From: Isoperla grammatica
Taxonomy: Eukaryota; Arthropoda; Insecta; Plecoptera; Perlodidae
Assembly (NCBI GenBank): GCA_945910005.1
Contig: OX246744.1
Location: 1,360,492 to 1,424,491, forward strand
Length of the DNA: 64,000 bases
Direction of reading: 5' to 3'
Both the position numbers and the translations under genes were made by a program. The notes beneath the pieces are model-generated. The model saw only the letters and a list, made by a program, of their open reading frames with translations. It did no database searches and was not told the DNA's origin. Position 1 is the first letter of the stretch. Every line of letters begins with the position of its first letter. Shown here in pieces: positions 47,166-57,764 of this stretch.

Positions 47166-47392
47166 CCCGCGCTAGCATCCGCTAGAAACAAACCAAACGT
47201 GTGTTACAATCACAGTTATTCTTTATTTTTCACTTAAAATGGTGTATACTACCTGCAAATATAATTTAACCACTTCTATGTTAGCTACCTCCATGGAATT
47301 TACTTTACTTTTTCTTCTTCATTACTGGTACATATAAATAGGCTGCATGCATTTTTATTTTTTTTAGTCTACCCACTCAGTTACAATATTTA

Positions 47393-47640
47393 TGGCTTGT
47401 TGGCTTGTTGGTCTAGTGGGTTTATTCCTGCATCCAATGCAGAAGCTCCAGGGTTCAAATCCCGGTTGGATTGGAACTTGACTTTAATTTGTGGATAATG
47501 CTACTGGTGTGTAGATGCAAACGGTGACTTTAGACCTGTCATAGGGACGAAGGACATAACCTACCGGTAATAAATGGTATATAAATGTCCCTCACTGAAA
47601 GTCAGTTCTTGTCTGTGGGTAGTGTATTTATTTACATGTT
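47393..47640 (+). mobile_element. tRNA-headed SINE, plus copy
   Basis: A-box TGGTCTAGTGG at 47408 and B-box GGTTCAAATCC at about 47452 with tRNA-like spacing. An anticodon-like loop ATCCAAT (CCA at the anticodon place) lies between CTGC and GCAG, but the acceptor stem does not pair. The tail has AATGTCCCTCACTGAAAGTC and CAGTTCTTGT. The tail of a second, reverse copy (TAGTCTACCCACTCAGTTAC) sits just before it at 47367-47388. Confidence 0.65.
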
Positions 47641-47791
47641 TTAGAGAAACTTAATGCCTACAATACAATCGAAAATTCTATTCTTATGACGGCAACTGTT
47701 TGTCCCATCAGACTGTCAAACATAAATGGTAAGGGTACGCATGTAAATGCGAAGTCTGTTAGTAGGCCTATATACGTGCATGTGCGATGAG

Positions 47792-48514
47792 TAAGGTGAC
47801 CATATTTACAAATCGAAATTCCGGGACAAACATAACTTTCGGCGACAACAATGGGGGGTGTGGGGGGTACGCCCCCCACAACAGCGCCGCAGGCAATTTT
47901 TTGAAAAAGTGTTTTTTTTTTTTGTGGTTTTAAGCGTTTTAGAATGAGTTTAGAGTGAGTTGATTTTTGATGTTTTTTTACTTTTAGGATGCTCTTTAAT
48001 GTCTGATCGTCCTCCGTGCGCGATAGAAAATGTGGATTGACACTGACTGGAATGAACGTCGGAATCGTCATTTGCCCGCAATTGCTTTAAACATGAGAAG
48101 TCTTTTTGTAACTCACTGTTAAATTAACACTTCCGTTTTGGAGGCGGCATTGTCGCAGCACAAACAAACACACACAGTATCAAAGTTCAAAGGAGACAAA
48201 TGACTCGCCAAATACAACAAGTCAAAACCCTTTGGGAGGCGGCGAGTCAAAGCCGAGACGGTAGGTGGTAGGGGTAGGGTAGGCCGGTCAGCTGATATGG
48301 TACCGGTAAGCTACGTGTTCAGCTGCCATCACAAGTAACTCGATATATCACGCATTTGTTCTAATACTTGCCGCATCGATAATTTCCGGGACATTAGAAA
48401 CGTGTATCACAATTCCGGGACATTTAAGTGCTTTTCAAAAAGTCTTCGGGACGCCGGGACAGAGTGTAAAAAAACGGGACTGTCCCGGGAAATCCGGGAC
48501 GTATGGTCACCTTA
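47792..48514 (+). mobile_element. Non-autonomous hAT element with 8-bp target duplication
   Basis: Flanked by GCGATGAG at 47784-47791 and 48515-48522. Ends TAAGGTGACCATA and TATGGTCACCTTA, then CCGGGAC words on both sides (subterminal repeats). Inside is a hairpin-forming GGGGGGTACGCCCCCC near 47862-47877. The minus-strand open frame across its left half lacks transposase motifs. Confidence 0.88.
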
Positions 48515-48522
48515 GCGATGAG

Positions 48523-50324
48523 AGTGCATGACACGGACCAACGTGTACAGATTCATAACGCGCCGAGATATAATAGGCCTAGGCCTAGTCGACTAACGCT
48601 ATGTTCAGCAGCACGATGCAGTGCTATGTACAAAAACAGATGCTGGCATTACTGTACGCTACCCGTCTAAGTGACTTTATTCACCATTAACTAGCATTTA
48701 GCCTTAGTAGTGTAGGTTTGGTTGGTAGGCCCTAGGCCTAGTATGGGAGATTCAGGTTAGGTCTAGTCTAGACTAGGCCTAGCCCTAGCCTGACTAAGCT
48801 AGGCCTAGGTTACACCTACTTATACCTTGTTCTAGGGCTACTCGTGGCCCGCATTATCGTGATTGTGAACGCAAGTCTCGAGCTAGGTCTACTAGGTTAA
48901 AAGTAGTCAGGGCTCGGCCTAGCTCTTTGCCTAGCCTAGGCCTAACGCATGCCTAAACATGTCAAGGTTGATCCAAATGACTTGCCTAGGCCTATGCCCT
49001 AGCCTAGTTACATTTTAGACGTTTTATTAAGACCCAGAGTATAAATAGAAATGGGTATTTATTTTAGCGTAAGCCTACGACATATCATGTTATGTTATGA
49101 ACATGCCATACGCTACATTCCGCTAAAATAGGCTGTATGCCAATTTTTATCCTTGCTTATCTCTCTTGACAGCCAATCTGTCCCTCCCATTAGAAACCAT
49201 CGTATGTGAAAATAACTCACCTTCTTATCTTACAGATCCCCGATAAACCTTATCGACGAAAAATTCATTAACCTAGATATCACTCAACGTACAACCATTA
49301 TTATATCTTGCGTTCACTTCACATACTTGATAATTGAACTCACTGTTGCAATCTGATTCACTACCGCGGACGACATTACAGTTATCATTGACCGAATAAT
49401 GACTTGGAAGAAACGCCATAAAAAGTATTTACGAGAGATAGTTACGTATGTCTCTCATAGATGGCAGCACAATAGAAAAAGGCCGCGTTATATAAACGTA
49501 GCCACCTTGTTGCACAAATTGTGTTTTGCTTCTGTTCCAACATCGTGGAAGTATGGAGGGATGAATAAGTCTAATACTAGAAACCTACATGTTTTCTCAG
49601 ATTGCTTTTTTGCGATATTGCTAAATTAAATAATTTCTTATTGCTGCCAGATTACACATTCATATAAGATGTTCTTTCTACGTAGTACAGTCAATGGAAT
49701 TTATATCGACCGGTCGAATTAACAATCGACTGGTCGAATAAACGAACTCGAGTTCGATGTCACCGCTAGGTAGCAGCACTTACCAAGACATGAACGATAA
49801 AGAAGTTTTTTTCTTACATACATTATTTTACATTTTACATTACTTTTTCATTGCACTGAATACGTAAAAAATGTTTGATGCCTTTTACCTTAACTTATAT
49901 ATATCCTCATGCTATGATCTGTAAGACTGCAAACAGGACCGAAGTCCCACTAAGCCAAATTTAATGATAATTAAGTAGGAATGATGATGAGGAAGGAAGG
50001 AGGAAAAGCCTGGTACCTGCACATAGCCTACTCATGTCGAAAAGTACCAAGGGGACCATCGGCATTACGTCCCATACGAAAGAACGATGTAACTTTGGCA
50101 TGGACTGCCAAGCAGTTGACGAGGAGAACGAAGCTGTTACGTACACAAGCTTTCGAACCCTTCAAACTGTTATAACCAACGAACTAGTGTTTCGGAGAAG
50201 AACTTTAGTGTTCGTTTGGAACCGACCGCGGCTAAACCGTTGGTTAAACCAGGCTAAACGTTGCTAACCCAACAAACAAACAAACAAACAAGTCATAAGA
50301 TTTGACAATATGAATGTATGCTTC
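48523..50324. other. TAGGCCTA-rich intergenic region
   Basis: Between 48570 and 49015 nearly every line has one or more CCTAGGCCTA-type words. No supported gene. A 76-codon frame at 49399 has no recognisable motif. Confidence 0.5.
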
Positions 50325-50420
50325 TGCTAGAGCCACCCTAGGCGTACAGGTCGAGGGGGAGAAGCCAGACGAAATGTGGTCCACATCCTTCCTTTTCCCT
50401 TTCCCCTACCCTTTCACTTT
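50325..50420 (+). repeat. Dispersed repeat R, copy 3 (opposite orientation)
   Basis: CTAGAGCCACCCTAGGCGTA, CAGGTCGAGGGGGAGAAGCC and AGACGAAATGTGGTCCAC are the complement of 37080-37130. A CT-rich stretch follows. Confidence 0.5.
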
Positions 50421-51044
50421 TCCTCCCCAGCTTCCTATTTGCCTCTAATTCCTCCGAACATCCCCAACGTCATAATAAGAACATATAGTTGTCGAATACG
50501 TCGTTAAACTCAAATAATCAATCAATCAATTCTATGCAATACAATGTTGTATTACAAGTTTATATTTACAAATTCTGCGAACATAATGAAGTGGGAATGG
50601 AAATGTTTATTTTACCTAATTTACCCACATTTTACCTGACAACCATCGAGAGTTGTATCACTTATTTAGTGTAGGACAATGCTACAGGAATGTAGTTTAA
50701 ATTTTATTGCTCAGATCACTTCTTAGACCATCTCGAGGGCAATAATACCCAAAAAAATGTTTGGCTCCGCCTCGGCTGCTTCTGCCTCGGAATGCGTAGC
50801 AAAGTTGAAAAAATATTGGACGTTAAACCCAAATATCAATCAATCAGGACGCGTATATGAGGTTTGAACAGAACTTAGGCCTAAAATAATTGGGCAGCAG
50901 TCAATTATTGGTCTTCTTGCGAGCGGGATGTCTCATATTGTAGGACAGAATATAATAATAAATATGGGTAGGCCTAGATGATAATAATTATATGAATGTT
51001 GTAAGAAAATGAAGTCAGGATTCTAAACTAGAATGCAGAATACT

Positions 51045-51260
51045 TGTATTGTATTGTATTGTATTGTATTTATTTCATCCAGTATACATGGTATACAATA
51101 TATAGAAATCACAGTTGAACCTAATAAAAAGTTTAATCTAGAAACAATAGTAATTAATATAAAAATGATATAGAAAGTAATAAACAAGTAGGAGATCCAG
51201 TCGAAAGGTGTGGAAGGAACAATGTTCTATATACCGATACAATCTAAAGTTAGGGCATAC
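51045..51260 (-). repeat. (TATTG)n and possible reversed retroelement tail
   Basis: GTATT pentamers at 51048-51070, then an A/T-rich block (TTTATTTCATCCAGTATACA). The arrangement of a pentamer run at an A/T-rich 3' end suggests a minus-strand non-LTR element tail. Confidence 0.35.
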
Positions 51261-51639
51261 TCAAGTTAATACTACACAGTACATACACATACAAACCCTA
51301 CGCGGATATTGTGGACTAGGAATGTGCAACGTAGATATACGCGTTAGATGAGCCTGAGAGAGTCATTTGACGAGTTGATGCTTGAAGGGGAAAAGACTGG
51401 TGTTTGACTGGACAAAGTGGCTGCTGTTTGAATAAATAGTGTTGATCACAGAGTGAAAATCTTTAATTTATAGTATGTGGGCAGGAGTGTCGCCATGAGA
51501 GCCCGGCAAGTACTCTGAAAGCTGTAGCTGCTCGAGGAGAGAAGATCTAGTGAGGTGTGGCATGCAATATTGAATGGAAATACGCGTGGTAGACTGAAAG
51601 TAAAACGGAGGCAACCGTTTTCAACCCGCGTTGTATAAA

Positions 51640-51905
51640 ACAGCCCATTGCCTAACCTTTCAATTACTCATTTTCTTTGGATGGAGGAAACCAGACTTTA
51701 TTTTAGTAGGTCCACTGGTCTAGGCACGTCTAGGGTTCGATTTGTTGACCATATAAATACAATACAATACAATACAGTAAACGTAAACGAGTACTTTGGA
51801 GCCGTCATTGCAACGAAGCTAATAAAAAATGGTTAATGTCCCCCAATGAAAATCAGTTCTTGTAACTGAATTGGTAGACAGAATATTTACATTTTATTAT
51901 TATTG
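51640..51905 (+). mobile_element. SINE, plus copy (same family as 47393)
   Basis: CACTGGTCTAGGCACGTCTA with GGGTTCGATTTG (degenerate A and B boxes) and the tail AATGTCCCCCAATGAAAATC, CAGTTCTTGTAACTGAATTG. An (AATAC)n run at 51757-51776 separates head and tail. Confidence 0.5.
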
Positions 51906-52239
51906 ATAATAATTATTACTTTTTATGTATTTTGTATTTGGCGGTGACAGGAAGTGTCACTGGTCACAGCCCTCTTATTTGGTTGTAGAAATGTTGCAGA
52001 ATTTTTAATGAAAACTCGATCTTCGAGTTCGATTGAATCGAAATCAAGTTCAAGGTCCAATCTGTCATCCATTGTTCGTGATTTCGTGCAACATTTTATT
52101 ATACGTTTTGTAAAAAGGTTTTTAGAATGTAACTAACCATCGATGACCGGCCAGTCATTTATATACGTGAGTAAACTTTTTATTGAATAATTATTTACTA
52201 TCGCTATGATGATTGTACCTAGGCCTAGGCTGACGCGTC

Positions 52240-54270
52240 TCATAAAGTGAGGTTATGAACGAGGTTGTTGTTGTTGTGTGTTCTTCTCACAGTTGGCTGG
52301 TTGCCGGTGCCTGTCCCCTCCTTAGCATATTCCCTCCTTCCTCCAACCTCCTCTTGCTGATTCTTCCCATTCTTCTCATTTTTCCTTGATCTCCTCCCTT
52401 CCGTTCCTCCTCTTGCCCTCATCCCACTTTCTTCTCCATCGCCATCGCCTTTTTCCTTTTCCTTCCACCTGGGTTCAGGTTTTGGCCTCAGCCTATCGGC
52501 AAACGCCTTCACCTTTCCTAACCCCACAACTTCCCCCTCCAACTGATTCCACTCCACGGTCGCCCTTCCCAGGAAGGAGAACTTACCTAAATCTGTCCTC
52601 CATGTCCTTCTTTCTATTTTCCACTGGTGGTCCCCCCTGCCCATGTAACTGGCCCCTTTCACTGCCCTGCTCAATTCCCCCCACCCCTCATGCTTCCTTA
52701 CCACCCTGTACATTTTTCCCAACCTATCCCTCCATCTCCTGTCCTCAAGAGTCTCCCAACCTAGCTCCTTGACCAATTCCGTTAAGCTCTCGTACTCTCT
52801 TCTCTTCCTACCATCCCCCATATATCTATTTCCACCCATCTATTCACCCTTCTAAGTACCCTTCTCGCCGCCCTCTTTTGAACCCCTTCCAAAGCATCCC
52901 TCCCCTTGCTGTCATGCGGGTCCCACACCGCCCCTGCATACTCCAGACCTAGCCTCACCAGAGCTCTGTACGCATGCTCCCTTATATCCCTGCTTGCTCC
53001 CCTCAGCACCCTCATCACAAAGTTTAGATTCCTTACGCCCTTCCCAACCATCCTGCTTATTTGTTCTCCCCATTCCAGCGTATCTGCCATCCACACTCCT
53101 AGGTACCTAATCACCTCCACTCTCTCCAAAACTTGTCCCTGAATCTCATACGTCGGTCCCACCCTCCTCCCCTGCCTCCTTCTTATGAACCTTACCCACT
53201 TACACTTGCCCGCATTCAGACTCATCATGTTAACCCTCACCCACTCCCCCAGCTTTTCCATGTCTTCTCCCAGTAACTCCTCATCCCCCCTGTCCTTGAT
53301 CTCCCTGTAGATGACGCAGTCATCAGCAAATAGTCTCACCCTTGCCCCCATCCCCACCGCTATGTCGTTAATATAGATTGCGAACATCAGAGGCCCGAGC
53401 ACACTCCCTTGGGGCACCCCAGAAGTCACCTTCACCTCTGATGACAGAACGTCCCCCACCCTCACCCTCTGACTTCTCCCCTCCAAGAAGTCGCCCATCC
53501 ATCTTAATACCCAGCCGTCTTCAATCACTCCTCCTATCTTCCCCAATAGCCTCTGATGGGGGACCTTGTCGAAAGCAATTCTCAAAATCAATAAAAACCG
53601 CATCCACCTCTCCCCCCCTATCCAGTACCCCTGCAATGCCCTCTGTCATCCCCAGCAGTTGCGTCTCACAAGAATATCCCTTCCTGAATCCATGTTGTCC
53701 TTCCGTCATCCACCCCATCTTTTTAATTTCCGCCTTAACGTAATCCCCCACTACCCTTTCCATAATTTTAGATCCAATAGATGTTAATGAGATGGGCCTA
53801 TAGTTTTTCATCTTCCCCTTCTCCTCACCTTTGTGGATGGGGATAACCACCGCTTCCTTCCAGTCATCCGGCACCACCCCTTCCCTCAGCGAGGCGGTCA
53901 TTACTACTACCATGAATCTTGCCGTTTCCCCGACCGCCAGTTTCAGGAAATCCCCTACCAGGCCATCCCTACCCGGAGCCTTTCCGTTCTTTAGTCCAGC
54001 TATTACCCTTGCTACCTTATCTACATTAATATCAATCGGATTTTTTCCCCGTCCCTCCTTACTCCATTCCCCCCTCTTTTCCGCCACTTGGGAAACCCCA
54101 GAGTAGTACTTGTTTAGTTCCTCTGCCTTCTCTCTATTCTCCACTAGCAGCTTCCCATCCAGTCCCTCCAGAACTGGTAACTCCCCCCTTGCCCCCCTTT
54201 TTCCCCTCACATATCTAAACATTCTGTTCCAACTCCCCTGTCTGTCCCCTTCCACCAACATCTCTTTCAT
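52240..54270 (-). pseudogene. LINE reverse transcriptase, two frameshifts
   Basis: Three overlapping minus-strand frames make one RT: 54270-53521, 53636-52782 and 52839-52240. Motifs in order: NYRPISLTSIGSKIMERVV (fingers), HGFRKGYSCETQLL, VFIDFE followed after a frameshift by AFDKVPHQRLL (motif A), TSGVPQGSVLGPLMFAIYIN (motif B), FADD at about 53330-53319 (motif C, catalytic), YLGVW, then LEYAGAVWDPHDSKG and LEGVQKRAARRV typical of CR1/Jockey elements, then SLTELVKELGWETLEDRRW. The first frameshift is an extra base in the AATT at 53577-53580, between the two parts of motif A; the second is near 52820-52840. The frames outside the two shifts are otherwise intact, so the copy is fairly young. 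It lacks the apurinic endonuclease, so it could not move by itself even without the shifts. Confidence 0.88.
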
Positions 54271-54273
54271 ATG
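52255..54273 (-). mobile_element. CR1/Jockey-like LINE, 5'-truncated
   Basis: About 2.0 kb of a non-LTR retrotransposon on the minus strand. It has the reverse transcriptase and the C-terminal region but no upstream endonuclease. The 5' break is at about 54273, where TAGGCCTA-rich sequence begins. The 3' end is near an (AAC)n run at about 52262-52275. The interior is GC-rich and C-rich on the plus strand, unlike its surroundings. Confidence 0.88.
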
Positions 54274-54539
54274 GATGGCCTAGGCCTAGGGCCTAGCGTA
54301 GCGATTCGACACATCGTCGCCAAAGTCACGCCGGTCTAGGCATGGGCTAGCTACCTAGGCATTTACCTACCTAATGATTTGTATTTTATTAAGACTGAAG
54401 GCCCCATTTAAAAACATGCAATGTTACTAGGCCTATCACGTACTACTAGGCCTATAATGTAGTAAGGGGCGGCAAGGTCCACTAGCCTATGGCTATAACA
54501 TGTATTTTAATCTTGTAAGCAATGCTCTTTTATTAAAAC

Positions 54540-54635
54540 TTGACGCACGGCTATGGCCGGAAGTGGGTGGGAGGGGAATCTCTGCCACTGGCGAGGTGCG
54601 CTGCCGCAGAGTAGAAGAAACAAGTATCCAAGTAA
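54540..54635 (+). repeat. Second copy of an exon-like block
   Basis: ACGGCTATGGCCGGAAGTGG, CTGCCACTGGCGAGGTGCG and CTGCCGCAGAG match 57312-57398 block by block. Here the frame breaks before the end. Either a duplicated exon that decayed or a dispersed repeat taken for an exon. Confidence 0.5.
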
Positions 54636-55089
54636 GTAAGTATCACTAGCCTACCCAAGCCTAGGCCCCTGGCATACCTACCCGGCCAATGTACAAATGG
54701 CAATAGCAATCAAATAAGGTTAATAAATAATAATACAGTTTGTTGGTTCTTCACTAAATGGTTCATGGCTAAATGCGTAGGCCTAGTCCAGACTCAAACT
54801 CTCCTAAAATCGGCGTCACCCAATCGCCAACCACAGCCATATGCATGTTTGGTAACTTTGGTTTACACATTTTTGTTTACACTGGCTACAAAGTGGTATG
54901 GTCATTAAAATGCCTACGAGTAGGAGGAAAGGAAAATTACACCGTTTAACATTAAGTGTTGTTTATATGTTGGTATGAAATTATAAAACTATATTTTCCT
55001 TCATACAGACTGTTTTAATTCCTATTTATTTAATTTGAACTTCTGTGCATTTTCATCATTTTCATATGAAATAAATAAAGTATAGTAAT

Positions 55090-55308
55090 ATGATAAAGTA
55101 TACTCCGCGCGTGCCGCATCTCGTTGACTCGTATCCTCTGAAACCAAAAGGTTTTATCTATCATCCTTTAGTAACTGATCAAAAATCCCACCACACCAAT
55201 GTCAGAAGCCTCGTTATTTCAAAAGAGCCGCGCAAATCTGGAAGAAAGCCATCGTACGAACCGTGCTCCGTCTGTTCCGAATGCCACGACCACCATTTGA
55301 TTCCTTAG
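55090..55308 (+). CDS. Hypothetical small protein, 72 aa
   Basis: Single open frame from ATG to TAG in an AT-rich stretch. The product starts MIKYTPRVPHLVDSYPLKPK, continues GFIYHPLV, and ends with a Cys/His cluster (PCSVCSECHDHHLIP). The balanced codon use and the Pro/Tyr-rich start look like real coding sequence. The start 'TPRVPHLVDSYPL' is reminiscent of small ciliary proteins, but I cannot name a family. About 90 bases after the stop, plus-strand sequence again reads open (GEVFPTRLALGDTRQYS) in another frame. No upstream exon or promoter was identified. It could also be an internal exon or chance. Confidence 0.35.
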   Translation: MIKYTPRVPHLVDSYPLKPKGFIYHPLVTDQKSHHTNVRSLVISKEPRKSGRKPSYEPCSVCSECHDHHLIP

Positions 55309-55956
55309 ATATAATAAAAGATGGCATGAAGTACTGAGTGGGAACATGTCTGCATTGGTATGAACGAATACAGCTGCAGACATGATAATGGTGGATGGAA
55401 GAGCTAGAATCCGGACTCCGGAGCCTGGTGAAGTGTTCCCTACAAGACTGGCGTTGGGAGATACCCGCCAGTATTCTTATAATTTTTTTTTTTATAATTT
55501 AATAATTATTTTATTTTTAATTTAATTTTTAATTTTTTTTTTTAAATTATGAATGCTAATGCTTAGCATCACAGAAAGACCTAGACCTAGGTCTTGCCTC
55601 CGGCCTAGTAGGACCTATACATTCCATTGTCAATCTGCTAGGACTAGGCCTACACTCAAACGTGCACCTCTCCGTTAATAAACGCATTTATTGCGAGAAT
55701 ATACTATAAAAGGTGATTGACGTTAGCCGCGTGCCAATATTCAACAACTGACTTCGCTTGAATAAATAAATCCATATTTATTTAAGCGAAGCCAGCCGCT
55801 GCTCCCATATCAATCTGCTTCTTCCGCTGGCTACCGGTAGGATAAATTCCTTGCAAGGGAATTAAAATTGGAGGTTTGTTCTGCTTACTCCGCTTCCAAG
55901 CCAGTTAGCCGCTTAATATTGGCACGCGGCTGTTATTAGCTATGTTTCCATGTTTG

Positions 55957-56123
55957 TATACTGGACCCAAGATTACTTTGCTTTTGCTTTCGTCACATCC
56001 GGAGCAGTCGTAGCCAACCAGCGAACCGCCCGAGACACATCCGGGCCAATACCGCTCGCTGATTGGCTACAAACCCGTCGCCTGTGACGAAAGCATGTGT
56101 AAGGTAGTCTTGGCACAACTATA
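55957..56123 (+). mobile_element. MITE family A, copy 6
   Basis: TATACTGGACCCAAGATTAC start and GTCTTGGCACAACTATA end. The only A copy in the TAGGCCTA-rich right part. Confidence 0.78.
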
Positions 56124-57291
56124 ATTTTTTGTTGTATAATACGTCAGCTGAGAACTATTCCAATTTATAAGGGAAATATTTTAATTTCGTTTGCAGGGAA
56201 ACGCTACAATGATTCTAATCTAGGCCTACATTGTGTTCATGATTTTTATTTTCGTTTGTAACTACCCTTTGTAAGGAAATGATGTTTTGGGGTCTGTTTA
56301 GAAAATTCGAACGTTTTGGATAATTAGGTATGATTATTTTTTTAGGGTACAACCATTGTGTGAAATGGAAAATTATTTAAAATTTGCGTTCGAAACCCAC
56401 GTCTTCGAAGTTCGAGCTTTCTTCGACTTTCGAGATGCCTTCGACTATACAAGACGCGGTGGCGGTGCGCCATCCACGGTCCACTGTCGGATGCTGTAGA
56501 TAAATTTTTTTCGAACGGCTGCAATTTATCACCTTATATACGACTTTATTTTAGGCATCGGCTCTTTAAAAGCATTTCAAGTGATAGTGAATATATGCAA
56601 TTTGGTGTGAAGTAGTTTTGGTGTTGAAAGGTTTTCTACGAGGTAATTAAATCGCAAAAGAAAATTCTTGATAGTGTGTCCTGGCCCTAACCTGCAGCTT
56701 TCAAGCATGGTAGGCCTAGGCCTATCTACTTTATATGCAATTTCTAGCTCTCAATTGAAGACTAGGCCCTAGAACATTTTCAGGTGCGTTCACATTGTTT
56801 TTTCAAGACGATTTAAAGTTCTGCGCTGGTGGATGGTGCCGCAGAGTAATGAATCTTGTTAAAACGCGTCCGTTTTTCGATTAGGCCTAGGCTAGCGTAG
56901 CATAGGGCCTAGGCCTAGTTTCTTCATGCTTTGGGCAACATAGCCTAATTTTTGTTTCGATTTTGTATTTCAACCGAATGCTTATTCAATAGATTACCGA
57001 TGGCTCCATTGTTGGTATGCATATGAGCTTATTAATTTTGACAACTTTTAATATCCATATCAGAAGTAGGCCTAGGCCTAGGCCTAGAATGCCTAGGCCT
57101 AGGCCTAGGCTTAATAAAGAAACCAGTTGAACCTGGACTTGAACCCTGAACGGTTTTCATTGAAATCTGGAATAAACACTTTATTAGGCTAGGGGCCTAC
57201 CAGCACAAGCTAACCACAATCACAATAAGTACTAGGCCTATTGTATAAGACTAGGCCTACCATCTAGCTTAAATATGGTTCTTCTTTACAG
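56124..57291. other. TAGGCCTA-rich intergenic region
   Basis: Dense TAGGCC words, with an almost uninterrupted run at 57067-57110. No supported gene. A 60-codon minus frame at 56342-56524 has no known motif. Confidence 0.5.
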
Positions 57292-57462
57292 ATCCAAGCA
57301 ACAAGAGTCTTCTAACGCATGGCTATGGGCGGGAAGAAGGCAGGGAGGGAGATTACTTTGCCACTGGCGAGTCAGCACCGCCGCAGAAGAGAGACTTCAA
57401 GATTCTTTGCAATTCAGAAAGGCCTAGTGCAGTCAAGTCCTGCCTTTCACACAAGACAACAG
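57292..57462 (+). CDS. Candidate internal exon, phase 1-1, 171 bp
   Basis: Bounded by a good acceptor (TTCTTTACAG) and donor (CAACAG|GTAAGC). One frame is open throughout: PSNKSLLTHGYGREEGREGD at the start and SAVKSCLSHKTT at the end. It enters with two bases of a codon and leaves with one, so it could be skipped or duplicated without breaking the frame. It fits in phase to the exons at 58470 and 61996. The product is unknown. Part of it is repeated at 54540-54635, so a repeat is possible. Confidence 0.35.
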
Positions 57463-57764
57463 GTAAGCCTAGGGTAATTGTATACATGGGGTAGGCCTAC
57501 GATCTGTTTCACATTTCAATACCCGAATAGTAGGCCTGCTTGAAACACTTGCAACTAAATAGAAAAATGTGTAATATGTACCCAACAAGGTTTTGTGTCC
57601 GCTAAGACATTCTAAACTGCGTCTTCTGACGATATAAAACAGTGTCTGGCTGGGTGTTGACATTGACGCCATGATCCTTTTGCTGCCGGTGTGCCGGCCT
57701 CATTATGTCATTATCCATTAGTTTTGTGAGGGCGGTAGAGGACACTGTTTAAATATTTTTCGTA

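Noticed and set aside
47393..47470. Possible tRNA-Trp (CCA anticodon-like loop)
   Set aside because: The acceptor stem and one anticodon-stem pair fail, and the block continues into a SINE body and tail.
47658..48071. 137-codon minus frame
   Set aside because: It crosses the left end and target duplication of the hAT element and contains no transposase motif.
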